Of a stretch of 64,000 nt of DNA, positions 42,884 through 51,939 are shown one piece after another. Made by a program: the position numbers and the translations under genes. The DNA is taken from the NCBI RefSeq assembly GCF_003340555.1, contig NZ_QPLJ01000017.1, positions 26,548-90,547 of the forward strand, given 5' to 3'. The notes under the pieces are model-generated. The model saw only the letters and a program-made list of their open reading frames with translations, had not been told where the DNA came from and did no database searches. Origin of the DNA: Jannaschia formosa (lineage in GTDB: Bacteria; Pseudomonadota; Alphaproteobacteria; Rhodobacterales; Rhodobacteraceae). Position 1 is the first letter of the stretch. Every line of letters starts with the position of its first letter.

Positions 42884-43858
42884 ATGGCGGACATGACCAG
42901 GGAACGCATCGGCGGACTGCTCGCGCGGCAGGGGATCCTGATCGCCTTCGTGGCGTTCATGATCGTCTTCGCGCTGGCCAATCCGCGGTTCATCGCGGTG
43001 GACAACATCCTCGGCGTCGTGCGCTCGACCGCGATCCTCGGCGTGATTGCGCTCGGCGTGACCTTCGTGGTGATCGGCGGGAACCTCGACCTCTCCGTCG
43101 GCTCGATGATGTCCTTCTCGACCATCGTGGTGCTGGACCTCCACGACAAGATCGGTCCCGCCCTCGCCATCCCGGCGATGTTCGCCCTGACGCTGGGGCT
43201 GGGCGCCTTCATCGGCTTCCTCGTCGGCTATCTCAAACTGAATTCGCTGATCGTCACGCTGGGCATGCTCTCGGCGATCCACGGGCTGACGCTGACCTGG
43301 TCGGGCGGCAAGAACATGGACATCGCTGACAAGGAGGGGACCTGGTTCTCGGTCTTCGGACAGGGCTCGGTGCTGGGCCTGCCCGTGCCGATCCTGATCT
43401 TCGCGCTGCTCGCCGTCGTCCTGTCGCTGCTGCTGTCGCGCACGCCCTTCGGGCGCAAGGTCTATGCGGTGGGAGGCAACGGCACCGCGGCCGTCTTCTC
43501 CGGCATTCCCCGGGCGCGAGTCGTGTTCCTCACCTATCTCGTCTCGTCGGGCTGCGTGGCGGTTGCGGGCCTGCTTCAGGCGAGCCGGTCCCTCGGCAGC
43601 CAGAACACGGTGGGCCAGGGGCTGGAGCTCGAGGTGCTGGCCGCGGTCATCCTCGGCGGCGCCTCGCTGCTTGGCGGATCGGGCACCGTGTTCAAGACGG
43701 TGATCGGCGTGCTCATCCTGGGGTTCATCCAGAACGGCCTGCTGCTGATGGGACTGGCATTCTACGTCCAGTACGTCGTCACCTGGGTCATCATCGTGCT
43801 GGCGGTCTGGCTGGACGTCGCGGCCAAGCGCGGCCGCCTCCTGTCGCCGATAGCCTGA
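42884..43858 (+). CDS. Ribose-class ABC permease 1
   Basis: A 324-residue RbsC-family membrane protein with VVIGGNLDLSVGSMMSFS, VTLGMLSAIHGLTL, GNGTAAVFSGIPRARVVFLTYLVSSG and ILGGASLLGGSGTVFKTVIGVLILGFIQNGL. ATG 42884 is preceded by GGAGGGGGGAGG. The operon encodes two different permeases (this and the next gene), suggesting that they form a heterodimer. Confidence 0.92.
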   Translation: MADMTRERIGGLLARQGILIAFVAFMIVFALANPRFIAVDNILGVVRSTAILGVIALGVTFVVIGGNLDLSVGSMMSFSTIVVLDLHDKIGPALAIPAMFALTLGLGAFIGFLVGYLKLNSLIVTLGMLSAIHGLTLTWSGGKNMDIADKEGTWFSVFGQGSVLGLPVPILIFALLAVVLSLLLSRTPFGRKVYAVGGNGTAAVFSGIPRARVVFLTYLVSSGCVAVAGLLQASRSLGSQNTVGQGLELEVLAAVILGGASLLGGSGTVFKTVIGVLILGFIQNGLLLMGLAFYVQYVVTWVIIVLAVWLDVAAKRGRLLSPIA

Positions 43859-43869
43859 GGGAGGAAGCC

Positions 43870-44922
43870 ATGACCGACGTCACCCCCGACAAGATCGTCT
43901 CGCCCGTCAAGGAGGACACGCCCGTCGCCCTTCAGCGCCGCAAGCTGATCGCGCAGGGCGCCATCTGGGCCTTCATCGTCGTCGAACTGATCTTCTTCTC
44001 GGTCGCGGGCGAGTACCTGTCCGTCTCCGACAAGGCCTTCATGGATTTCGAGAACATGCTGCTGCTGCTCAAGCAGTCGGCGCCGATCGGGATCATCGCG
44101 CTCGGCATGACGATCATCATGATCAACGGCAACATCGACCTGAGCGTCGGCGCCACCTATGCGCTGGCCGCCATCGTGCTGCTCGACTCGATGACCTGGC
44201 CGTGGATGCAGGCCCTGGGCGACAGCGCCATCCCGCTCGCCTGGGGGCTGGCGCTGCTGACCGGCATGGCGCTCGGCGCCATCAACGGGCTGCTGGTCTG
44301 GAAGACCGGCGTCGACGCCTTCATCGTCACGCTGGGCTCGATGCTGGGCTTCCGCGGCCTCGTCTTCATGTACAACGGCGAGCAGCCGACCAGCCACCTG
44401 AACTGGACGCTGGTGGACTTCGCCGAGGCGCGGTTCCTCGGGCTGCACACGGCGACCTGGTTCCTGCTGGGCGTGGCGCTGTTGCTGTGGCTTCTGATGA
44501 CGCGCACGGTGCATGGCCGCAACGCCTACGCCATCGGCAACAACCGCGAGGCGGCGGTGAACGCGGGCATCCGCGTCGGGCCGCACATGATGATAAACTT
44601 CATGATCATCGGCTTCCTCGCGGCCCTCTCGGCGGTCGTCTTCTACTCCGAGTCGGGCTCGGTGAACCCCAATGACGGGATGCTGTTCGAGCTCTGGGCA
44701 ATCACGGCCGTCGTGCTGGGCGGTACCAAGCTGACCGGGGGCTACGGCTCGGTCGTGGCGACGCTGGGCGGCGTGATCGCGATCCAGCTGCTGCGCAAGG
44801 GGCTGGGCCATATCGGCGCCGACACGCAGACGGTGAACCTGGTGATCGGGCTGATCCTGATCGCGGTGCTGTTCCTCGACCGCCAGCTCAACCGCAAGGG
44901 CAAGCAGGAGCTTCGGACATGA
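43870..44922 (+). CDS. Ribose-class ABC permease 2
   Basis: A 350-residue RbsC-family membrane protein: MINGNIDLSVGATYALAAIVLLD, VTLGSMLGFRGLVFMYNGEQPT, AIGNNREAAVNAGIRVGPHMMINFMIIGFLAALSAVVFY and VVLGGTKLTGGYGSVVATLGGVIAIQLLRKGL. A 30-residue polar N-terminus precedes the first helix. GGGAGGAAG precedes the ATG. The stop overlaps the ATPase start by four bases. Confidence 0.92.
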   Translation: MTDVTPDKIVSPVKEDTPVALQRRKLIAQGAIWAFIVVELIFFSVAGEYLSVSDKAFMDFENMLLLLKQSAPIGIIALGMTIIMINGNIDLSVGATYALAAIVLLDSMTWPWMQALGDSAIPLAWGLALLTGMALGAINGLLVWKTGVDAFIVTLGSMLGFRGLVFMYNGEQPTSHLNWTLVDFAEARFLGLHTATWFLLGVALLLWLLMTRTVHGRNAYAIGNNREAAVNAGIRVGPHMMINFMIIGFLAALSAVVFYSESGSVNPNDGMLFELWAITAVVLGGTKLTGGYGSVVATLGGVIAIQLLRKGLGHIGADTQTVNLVIGLILIAVLFLDRQLNRKGKQELRT

Positions 44923-46442
44923 CCGACGACGTTCGCGATCCCCGCCCCGTCCTCCGCCTCGAAGGCATCGTCAAGACGTTCCCCGGCGTGCGCGCCCTCG
45001 ACGGGGTGGCGCTCAGCGTGCTGGCCGGCGAGGTCCACGCGCTGATGGGCGAGAACGGCGCGGGCAAGTCCACGCTGATGAAGGTGCTGGGCGGGCTGCA
45101 CCAGCCCGACGAGGGCACGATCTACATCGCCGAGCGTCCGGTGAAGATGACCTCGCCCATGCACGCCAAGGCCGAGGGCGTCGTCTTCATCCACCAGGAG
45201 CTGAGCCTCGCGGACGAGCTGACCGTGGCCGAGAACATCTTCCTCGGCGCGCTGCCGCGGAAATCGTTGGGCCGGGTCGACTGGGCCCGGCTCTACGGGG
45301 ACACCGACCGCATCCTGTCGCGGCTGAACGTGGGCTTCGACGCGAAGACGCGGGTGGGGGATCTCTCCATCGCCAACCAGCAGATGGTCGAGATCGCCCG
45401 CGCCCTGACCGTCGATCCCCGCGCGGTGATCTTCGACGAGCCGACCGCCTCGCTGACCGATGCCGAGAAGGTTGTCCTCTTCGAGGTGATCGCCGACCTT
45501 CAGGCGCGCGGCGTGGGCGTCATCTACATCTCCCACCGGATGGAGGAGATCTTCCGCATCACAGACCGCATCACCGTGCTGCGCGACGGGCAGTATCGCG
45601 GCACGCTGAACACTGCCGAGACGAACGAGGAGGAGGTCACGCAGCTGATGATCGGCCGCAGCCTCGACCTGAGCCGCAACGCCTCGCATCACGAACTCGG
45701 AGAGATCGCGCTGGAGGTGCGGGGGCTCAGCTGCGGCAAGCTCTTCCACGACGTGGACTTCCACGTCCGCCGCGGCGAGGTGCTGGGCTTCTACGGCCTC
45801 GTCGGCGCGGGCCGCACCGAGATCGCCGAGACGCTCTTCGGCCTGCGCGAGCCGTCGGCGGGCGAGATCCTGCTGAACGGCGAGTCCGTGCGCATCGCCT
45901 CCCCGCAGGACGCCATCGCGCGCGGCATCTCACTGGTGCCCGAGGACCGCAAGGGGCAGGGCCTCGTGCTCGGCATGAACTGCCGGGACAACATGACCCT
46001 GCCGCAGGTGGGTGCGCTGAGGTCCGGGCCCTTCGTCAGCGGCGGGGCCGAAGTCGAGATCTTCGACAAGTACCACAAGAAGCTCGACATCCGGACGCCG
46101 GGCTGGCGCCAGACCGTGGGCAACCTGTCGGGCGGGAACCAGCAGAAGATCGTCATCGGCAAATGGCTGTCGATGCACCCGGAAGTCCTGATCGTGGACG
46201 AGCCCACGCGCGGCATCGACGTCGGCTCCAAGTCCGAGATCCACAACCTGATCCGCGACCTGGCCGCGCAGGGCTATGCCGTCATCGTCATCTCCTCCGA
46301 GATGCCGGAGGTGCTGCATGTCTCCGACCGCATCGTCGCGATGTTCTCGGGCCAGGTCATGCGCACCTTCACCTCCGAGGAGGTGACGGAGGACAGCCTC
46401 ATCCAGGCGATCTCGGGCATCGAGCCGGGCCGCGCGGCCTGA
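44919..46442 (+). CDS. Ribose-class ABC ATPase (two nucleotide-binding domains)
   Basis: A 507-residue RbsA-like protein: Walker A GENGAGKSTLMK, signature region LSIANQQMVEIARAL, VIFDEPTASLTDAE in the first half; GLVGAGRTEIAETLFG, NLSGGNQQKIVIGKWL and LIVDEPTRGIDVGSKSEIH in the second. It energises the two permeases encoded just before. The stop shares one base with the start of the next gene (TGATG). Confidence 0.93.
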   Translation: MTDDVRDPRPVLRLEGIVKTFPGVRALDGVALSVLAGEVHALMGENGAGKSTLMKVLGGLHQPDEGTIYIAERPVKMTSPMHAKAEGVVFIHQELSLADELTVAENIFLGALPRKSLGRVDWARLYGDTDRILSRLNVGFDAKTRVGDLSIANQQMVEIARALTVDPRAVIFDEPTASLTDAEKVVLFEVIADLQARGVGVIYISHRMEEIFRITDRITVLRDGQYRGTLNTAETNEEEVTQLMIGRSLDLSRNASHHELGEIALEVRGLSCGKLFHDVDFHVRRGEVLGFYGLVGAGRTEIAETLFGLREPSAGEILLNGESVRIASPQDAIARGISLVPEDRKGQGLVLGMNCRDNMTLPQVGALRSGPFVSGGAEVEIFDKYHKKLDIRTPGWRQTVGNLSGGNQQKIVIGKWLSMHPEVLIVDEPTRGIDVGSKSEIHNLIRDLAAQGYAVIVISSEMPEVLHVSDRIVAMFSGQVMRTFTSEEVTEDSLIQAISGIEPGRAA

Positions 46443-47305
46443 TGCGCGTCGGCTTCGCCGGGCTGGGCCGGATGGGGCGGCCGATGGCGCGCAACCTCGC
46501 CGCCGCGGGGCATGACCTCACCGTCTGGAACCGCAGCCCCGGCGCGGCGGAGGCGCTGGCGGCGGAGGCGGGGTGCGACGTCGCGCCGACGCCTGCCGCG
46601 CTGGCCGAGGGGGCCGAGGTCGTCTTCACCATGCTGGCCGACGACGCGGCCTCCGAGGCGGTGCATCTGGGCCCGGAGGGGCTCTTCGCCAGGCCCGGCC
46701 CCCGCGCCTTCGTCGAGATGGGGACCGTCTCGCCGGAGCATGTCGCGGCCCTCGCCTCCGCGGCTCCGCAGGGCGCGCGGGTGATCGACGCGCCCGTCTC
46801 GGGCTCGACCGCGGCAGCGGAGGGGGCGCAGCTTCTGGTGATGGCCGGCTGCACCGCCGAGGCCGCGGCGGGCCTCCCCTTCGACGCGATGGCGCGGAAG
46901 GTCATCCCTCTAGGCGAGACCGGCCGCGGCGCCGTGATGAAACTCGCCGTCAATGCGCTGATCCACGGGCTCAACCAGACGCTCGCCGAGGCGATGACCC
47001 TCGCCGAGGCGGCGGGCATCGCGCCCGAGCTGGCCTTCGACGTGATCGAGAACAGCGCTGCCGCCGCACCGATGCTGTCCTACCGCAGGCCGCTCTACCT
47101 GGACGAGGCGGCCCATGACGTGACCTTCACCGTCGGGCTGGCCGAGAAGGACATGACGCTCGCCGCCGCCCTGGCCGAACGGCTGGGCGTGGCGATGCCC
47201 CAGGCCGAGGTCACGCGCGCCGTGCTGGGCCGGGCGCGCGGCGCGGGCTTCGCCGAGCGGGACATAGCCGCCATCCTGGCCTTCATGCGGGAGGAATCGA
47301 GATGA
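46442..47305 (+). CDS. Beta-hydroxyacid dehydrogenase (3-hydroxyisobutyrate dehydrogenase family)
   Basis: A 287-residue NAD(P)-dependent enzyme: Rossmann GFAGLGRMGRPMARNLAAAGHDLTVWNRSP, substrate motif DAPVSGSTAAAEGAQLLVMAG, the catalytic Lys in GRGAVMKLAVNALIHGLNQTLAEAM and the C-terminal helical domain. Members oxidise 3-hydroxyisobutyrate, tartronate semialdehyde or related hydroxyacids. It begins within the ATPase stop codon and overlaps the ThuA-like gene by four bases, so it belongs to the transporter operon. Confidence 0.9.
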   Translation: MRVGFAGLGRMGRPMARNLAAAGHDLTVWNRSPGAAEALAAEAGCDVAPTPAALAEGAEVVFTMLADDAASEAVHLGPEGLFARPGPRAFVEMGTVSPEHVAALASAAPQGARVIDAPVSGSTAAAEGAQLLVMAGCTAEAAAGLPFDAMARKVIPLGETGRGAVMKLAVNALIHGLNQTLAEAMTLAEAAGIAPELAFDVIENSAAAAPMLSYRRPLYLDEAAHDVTFTVGLAEKDMTLAAALAERLGVAMPQAEVTRAVLGRARGAGFAERDIAAILAFMREESR

Positions 47306-48021
47306 AAGCCGCGCTCTTCGTCGGCGGGTGGGAGGGCCATGCGCCCGAGCGCTTCGCCGACTGGTATACCGACCTCCTGACCGCCGAGGGCGCCGAGGTC
47401 GTCCGCCACGACACGCTCGCCCCGCTCGAGGACCCGGAGGCGATGGCGGACGTGGACCTGATCACCCCGATCTGGTCCTCGGCCCGCTCCGGCCACCGGC
47501 CCGAGTTCGGCACCATGACCAAGCCGCAGGAGGACGGGCTCCTGAAGCTCGTCGGCGACGGCTGCGGCCTCGCGGGCTGGCACGGGCACATGGGCGACGC
47601 CTTCCGTGACCGCCCGACCTATCACTTCCTCATCGGCGGGCAGTTCGTCGCCCATCCGCCCGGCTGGCCCGACAACCTGCAGCCGGCCGAGGACTATATC
47701 GACTACGACGTCACCATCTGCCGTCCCGACCACCCGCTCGTGCGCGGCATCCGCAGCTTCCGCCTGCGGTCCGAGCAATACTACATGCTCACCGACCCCT
47801 CCAACGAGGTGCTGGCCACGACGACCTTCTCGGGCGATCATCTCTGGTGGATCGAGGGCACGGTAATGCCCGTAGCCTGGACACGCCGCTGGGACAGGGG
47901 CCGCGTCTTCTACTGCTCGATCGGGCACGAACTCGACGACCTGAAGGTGCCTCAGGTGACCGAGATGATCCGCCGCGGCGCGCTCTGGGCTGCCCAGGGG
48001 AGGACGGCGCGCGACTCGTGA
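47302..48021 (+). CDS. ThuA-like domain protein
   Basis: A 239-residue protein of the ThuA (trehalose-utilisation) family, a class I glutamine-amidotransferase-like fold: FVGGWEGHAPERFADWYTDLLTAEGAEV, GCGLAGWHGHMGDAF, LIGGQFVAHPPG, YDVTICRPDHPLVRGIRSF, DHLWWIEGTVMPVAWTRRWDRGRVFYCSIGHELDDLKVPQVTEMIRRGALWA. ThuA-like genes often lie in sugar operons of rhizobia and roseobacters, where some act on keto-sugars; the biochemical role is poorly known. Last gene of the rightward operon. Confidence 0.88.
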   Translation: MKAALFVGGWEGHAPERFADWYTDLLTAEGAEVVRHDTLAPLEDPEAMADVDLITPIWSSARSGHRPEFGTMTKPQEDGLLKLVGDGCGLAGWHGHMGDAFRDRPTYHFLIGGQFVAHPPGWPDNLQPAEDYIDYDVTICRPDHPLVRGIRSFRLRSEQYYMLTDPSNEVLATTTFSGDHLWWIEGTVMPVAWTRRWDRGRVFYCSIGHELDDLKVPQVTEMIRRGALWAAQGRTARDS

Positions 48022-48242
48022 GGGTCAAGGCGCCGGATCGTGGGTCTGGCGCACGGCCTGCGTGGGAAGGCAGGTCCGGCACGCTTCCGGGCGGAACATG
48101 ACGCAGAGGGAACCAGCGACTCGGCCAAGGTCGTTCAGGACGACGGCCGTGCCCGGGGGGCGGCAGGTCTCGGCGACCATGATCGGCTGAGGCCGATGGG
48201 GCAAATACATAAGATCGATTCCCGACAAACGAAGGCGCCGTA

Positions 48243-49399
48243 GGTGCGCGCTACTTCCAACTGCGACTTTCTTTCTGAGACAATGTCTTGTCGGATGGAA
48301 GGAGTCGAGAATGGGCATGAGATACGCGCAGCTGAGCGTCGAGGATCGCCGGAAGATCGAACGCTGGAGATTGGCGAAGATCTCCCCTGACGAGATGGCG
48401 CGGGTGCTGGGGCGGCACCGGAGCACGATCTTCCGGGAGCTGCGGGGCAACCATTTCCAGGATCGCGACTTCCCGAAGGTCGTGGGCTACTTCGCGATGG
48501 CGGCGCAACGCCAGACGGCCGACCGACGCGCGCGGCATCGTAAGCTCGTGCGGCATGACCGCCTCCGTGAGGCGGTCGAGGACCGGCTCAAGGCGGGCTG
48601 GACGCCGGAGCAGATCGCGGGCCGGATGCGGCTGGAGGGTGCGCGGCCGCGGGTTTGCCAGGAGACGATCTACCGCCACGTCTATAGCCGCGACGGGATG
48701 CGGTCCGAGCTCTGGTGGCATCTGCCGAACCACCGGATGTCACGACGCCCGAGGCGCGCCAGAAAACGCCGCGCGTCGACCTTCGCGCGCGAGGTCTCGA
48801 TCCTGTTCCGCCCCGAGGCCGTGGCACACAGAACCGAGTTCGGCCATTGGGAAGGCGACCTGGTGCTCGGCCCGCTCGCTCGGACCGATGGCGCTCGGGG
48901 CCTCGCTCCAGCAGAGGTTCGGCCAGCCCAACGTCACCTCGTTGATGGAGCGCATGAGCCGCTTCACGGTGCTCCTGCGAAACACGACGAAGCGCTCGAA
49001 GCCGGTGATGGGCAAGATCGCGAGGGCCATCGGCGCCCTGCCCCTTCCTGCGCGCCGCTCGATTACGTTCGATCGTGGCTCGGAGTTCGTCACCTGGCCG
49101 CATCTCCAGGCCGAGACGGGCACGCGGAGCTGGCTCTGCGACGCGCAGTCGCCGCACCAGAAAGGCGCCGTCGAGAACACCAACCGCCGCCTCCGCCGCT
49201 TCCTGCCGCGCGAGATCGACATGCGCCAGCTCACCGAGGCGGGCGTCCGCGCCATCACCGACCGGATGAACGGGACCCCCCGCAAATGCCTCGGATGGCG
49301 CACCCCCGCCGAGGTCTTCGCCGAGAAGATGATGGCAATCGGAGCCCGACGGCCCTACCCTCACACCACCAGAAAGTCGCACTTCACGTAGCGCTCACC
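48243..49399 (+). mobile_element. IS30-family insertion sequence
   Basis: Imperfect inverted repeats of about 28 bp bound the element: the left one begins GGTGCGCGCTAC at 48243, the right one ends at 49399 and reads GGTGAGCGCTAC on the other strand; both contain TGCGACTTTCT further in (one base indel between them). A transposase gene fills the interior. No clear target duplication is seen. Confidence 0.8.
48311..49391 (+). pseudogene. IS30-type transposase, frameshifted
   Basis: The N-terminal half (from ATG 48311) has the IS30 helix-turn-helix MRYAQLSVEDRRKIERWRLAKISPDEMARVLGRHRSTIFRELRGN and reaches the first catalytic Asp in GHWEGDLVL. The frame is then lost between about 48860 and 48920 and resumes in the next frame as FGQPNVTSLMERMSRFTVLL, FDRGSEF and QKGAVENTNRRLRRFLP with the remaining DDE residues. 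Extra bases between the two parts suggest a small insertion. The gene is probably inactive. Confidence 0.82.
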
Positions 49400-49927
49400 G
49401 GCTCTGCGCCAGGCTCAACGGCACGCCGCGCAAGTGCCTCGGCTACGCGACCCCGGCCGAGGCCTTCGCCGCGGAGATGGAACGGATAACGGGAAAGACG
49501 GGGGACGTGTCGCAACCAAGGGTGAGTTCACACGATATCACGTCCAGCATCTGCGGATGGATCGTCACTAGCACCGCCGTCGCCGCGCGACGTACCATCA
49601 GAAGGCCGATGCACTCGCGGTGCGCGGCGCTGGCAACCCCTGCGGGTGCCTCCCGTCGATCCGGAGAGGTGTTGCCGTCCCTCGCCCACCAGTGATCGCG
49701 CTCGAGTGCGTCTTTTCGGGCGTCTTGCGCAACTGTCACCGCGCGAGGCGGACGCGACGAGCGATCTGCTCACCGAGGCTTGCGGACAGGTCCGGCGGTG
49801 TTCGTGTCGTTGGCGAGAAAGGGCACGGCGGCATGACGGGGCGTCAACGCTCTTCACTATCGGGTTCTTTCCTGCCTAATCTTTCGGCAGGACTGCCGCA
49901 TTGGTGGTCACGTTTGGGAGGACAGAC
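49398..49927. other. Gene-poor stretch with a second IS30 remnant
   Basis: From 49402 to about 49490 the plus strand encodes LCARLNGTPRKCLGYATPAEAFAAEM, the C-terminus of another IS30 transposase, related to but different from the one in the adjacent element. The rest up to the ugpB start shows no recognisable gene; it has lower GC than the surroundings and must hold the ugpB promoter. A short hairpin (CCTGCC...GGCAGG) lies near 49873-49893. Confidence 0.6.
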
Positions 49928-51244
49928 ATGAACAGGTTTCTCACGGGGTCGGCGCTGGCGCTGACGACGGCGGTCGCGGCGGCAGCCCCGGCGGCGGCTC
50001 AGACCCAGATCGATTTCTGGCACGCCTTCACCGGCCGGCTGGGCGAGCTGGTGGACGAACAGGTCGCGACCTTCAACGAAAGCCAGGACGAGTACGAGGT
50101 CGTCGCCACCCACAAGGGCAACTATTCCGAGGCGCTGAACGCCGGCATCGCCGCCTTCCGCGCCGGAGAGCAGCCGCATGTCCTGATGGTGTTCGAGGTT
50201 GGCACCGCCACCATGATGAACGCCGAGGGCGCCATCCGCCCGGTCTACGAGGTGATGAACCAGTCCAGCGTGGAGTTCGACCCCGACAGCTTCATCGGCT
50301 CGGTCAAGGGCTACTACACCACCCCCGAGGGCGACATGCTCTCGCTGCCGTTCAACTCCTCCACGCCGGTTCTGTGGGTCAACCGCGACAAGCTGGAAGA
50401 GGCCGGGATCGACCCCGACACCGACCTCAGCACCTGGGAGAACGTCGAAGGCGTCCTGAACCAGCTGCGCGATGCCGGCGTCTCCTGCCCGATGACGACC
50501 GCCTGGCAGAGCTGGATCCATCTCGAGAACTTTTCGGCCTATCACGACGTGCCCTTCGCCACGCGGGCCAACGGGTTCGAGGGCGCCGATACCGAGCTCG
50601 TCTTCAACTCCGAGCCGCAGGTCGCCCATATCTCCGCCATGGGCGAGTGGGCCAAGGACGGCCGCTTCGTCTATACCGGACGCCGCAACGAGGGCGGGGC
50701 CAATTTCCGCAGCGGGGAATGCGCGCTCTTCACCGAATCCTCGGCGGGCTATGCGGGTATCAAGGAAGAGGCCGAGTTCGAGTTTGATGTGCGCCCGCTG
50801 CCCTACTGGAAGGCGATCACGGAAGAGCCGCAGAACACCATCATCGGCGGTGCGTCGCTCTGGGTGATGGAGGGGCACGAGTCCGAGGAATATGCGGGCG
50901 TCGCCGAGTTCCTCAACTTCCTCTCCTCGGCCGAGATCCAGGCCAAGTGGCACCAGGACACCGGCTATCTGCCGATCACCCTGGCCGCCGGAGAGCTGAC
51001 CCGCCAGCAGGGCTTCTACGACGAGAATCCAGGCACCGACGTCGCGGTGACCCAGATGACCGCGAAGGAGCCGACGGCGAATTCCAAGGGCCTCCGCCTC
51101 GGATCGTTCGACCAGATCCGCGGGATCATCGACGAGGAACTGGAGGCCGTCTGGGCCGGCGACAAGGACGCGCAGGCCGCGCTGGATTCGGCGGTGGAAC
51201 GGGGCAACCAGCTTCTGCGCCGCTTCGAGCAGGCCAGCCGCTGA
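49928..51244 (+). CDS. ugpB: sn-Glycerol-3-phosphate-binding protein
   Basis: A 438-residue exported binding protein. After the signal peptide (MNRFLTGSALALTTAVAAAAPAAA) comes IDFWHAFTGRLGELVDEQVATFNESQ. The C-terminal third, with PQNTIIGGASLWVM, KWHQDTGYLPIT, GFYDENPGTDVAVTQM and SAVERGNQLLRRFEQ, follows E. coli UgpB closely. It should bind glycerol 3-phosphate or glycerophosphocholine. GGGAGGAC precedes ATG 49928. It is separated from ugpA by an antisense toxin-antitoxin pair. Confidence 0.93.
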   Translation: MNRFLTGSALALTTAVAAAAPAAAQTQIDFWHAFTGRLGELVDEQVATFNESQDEYEVVATHKGNYSEALNAGIAAFRAGEQPHVLMVFEVGTATMMNAEGAIRPVYEVMNQSSVEFDPDSFIGSVKGYYTTPEGDMLSLPFNSSTPVLWVNRDKLEEAGIDPDTDLSTWENVEGVLNQLRDAGVSCPMTTAWQSWIHLENFSAYHDVPFATRANGFEGADTELVFNSEPQVAHISAMGEWAKDGRFVYTGRRNEGGANFRSGECALFTESSAGYAGIKEEAEFEFDVRPLPYWKAITEEPQNTIIGGASLWVMEGHESEEYAGVAEFLNFLSSAEIQAKWHQDTGYLPITLAAGELTRQQGFYDENPGTDVAVTQMTAKEPTANSKGLRLGSFDQIRGIIDEELEAVWAGDKDAQAALDSAVERGNQLLRRFEQASR

Positions 51245-51250
51245 CCGGTC

Positions 51251-51275
51251 GGAGGGCGGCTCTCAGCCGCCCTCC
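51251..51275. terminator. Hairpin after ugpB overlapping the end of the ParE-like gene
   Basis: GGAGGGCGGCT and its exact complement flank a CTC loop just past the ugpB stop and across the stop of the convergent toxin gene. It can act on transcripts of both directions. Confidence 0.65.
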
Positions 51276-51616
51276 GCCATCAGCCGCTTGAGCATCCAGC
51301 CAAGATGATCCTGACTTCCCTGGAACACCCCGACGAGGCGGAGGATGCGCCGGTCCTCGTCGAGCGTGAACCAGTAGATCGCCCGGTCGAAGGTGACGTG
51401 ACGCAGCCCGGGGCGGATGTCGTCGTGGCGCGTCCCGATATGCGGCGTGTCGATGAGAGCCCAGGCGCGCTCGCGGATCGCATGGATGCGGGCAAGCGAT
51501 GCCTCCGCAGCGTCGGCCTCGCCATGTCCGAAGCTCATGTGGGATCGGAAAAGGTGGTCCGCGATGGCTTCGAGGTCGTCGAGGAACGCGTCGGACTCCT
51601 CAGCCGTCCAGGCCAT
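51263..51616 (-). CDS. RelE/ParE-type toxin
   Basis: A 117-residue protein with the RelE/ParE fold: ESDAFLDDLEAIADHLFRSH, ALIDTPHIGTRHDDIRPGLRHVTFDRAIYWFTLDEDRRILRLVGVFQGSQDHLGWMLKR. ParE toxins poison gyrase; RelE toxins cut mRNA; the helical N-terminus favours ParE. Its start overlaps the antitoxin gene by 17 bp. It is antisense to, and interrupts, the ugp operon. Confidence 0.85.
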   Translation of the reverse strand: MAWTAEESDAFLDDLEAIADHLFRSHMSFGHGEADAAEASLARIHAIRERAWALIDTPHIGTRHDDIRPGLRHVTFDRAIYWFTLDEDRRILRLVGVFQGSQDHLGWMLKRLMAEGG

Positions 51617-51875
51617 ACTCTCTCCGTTTGCGGGCGATCATCTCCGCGAACCGGCGATCGCCTTCCTCGCGGGACAGGTGCCGTCCCTCGGCGCGGCGCG
51701 TCATCTCGGCGAAGAACCCGGCCTTCCAGTCCTCGTACTCCTCGTCCTCGCGGCGCTTGGCCTCCAGCGCCTGCTGGATCACGGCCGAGGTGGACGAGAA
51801 GCGGCCCTCCGCCACCTGGCGGCGGGCATATTCGGCCTGCTGGTCGCTGATGGAGATCGAAATCTTGACGGTCAT
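51600..51875 (-). CDS. ParD-like antitoxin
   Basis: A 91-residue ribbon-helix-helix protein: MTVKISISISDQQAEYARRQVAEGRFSSTSAVIQQALEAKRRED forms the DNA-binding part, and a charged C-terminus (EYEDWKAGFFAEMTRRAEG) should bind the toxin. AAAGGAGAGA precedes ATG 51875. It is the first gene of the pair and probably represses it from the short region before the ugpA start (51940). Confidence 0.87.
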   Translation of the reverse strand: MTVKISISISDQQAEYARRQVAEGRFSSTSAVIQQALEAKRREDEEYEDWKAGFFAEMTRRAEGRHLSREEGDRRFAEMIARKRREYGLDG

Positions 51876-51939
51876 GATGTCTCTCCTTTGCGCCAAGGTG
51901 CGACCGGGTCGCACCGGGGTCAAGACCGGGGTGCGCTGA

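Noticed and set aside
48025-48242. Minus-strand frame before the IS30 element as a gene remnant
   Set aside because: No recognisable family, and most of the frame runs antisense into the transposase gene.
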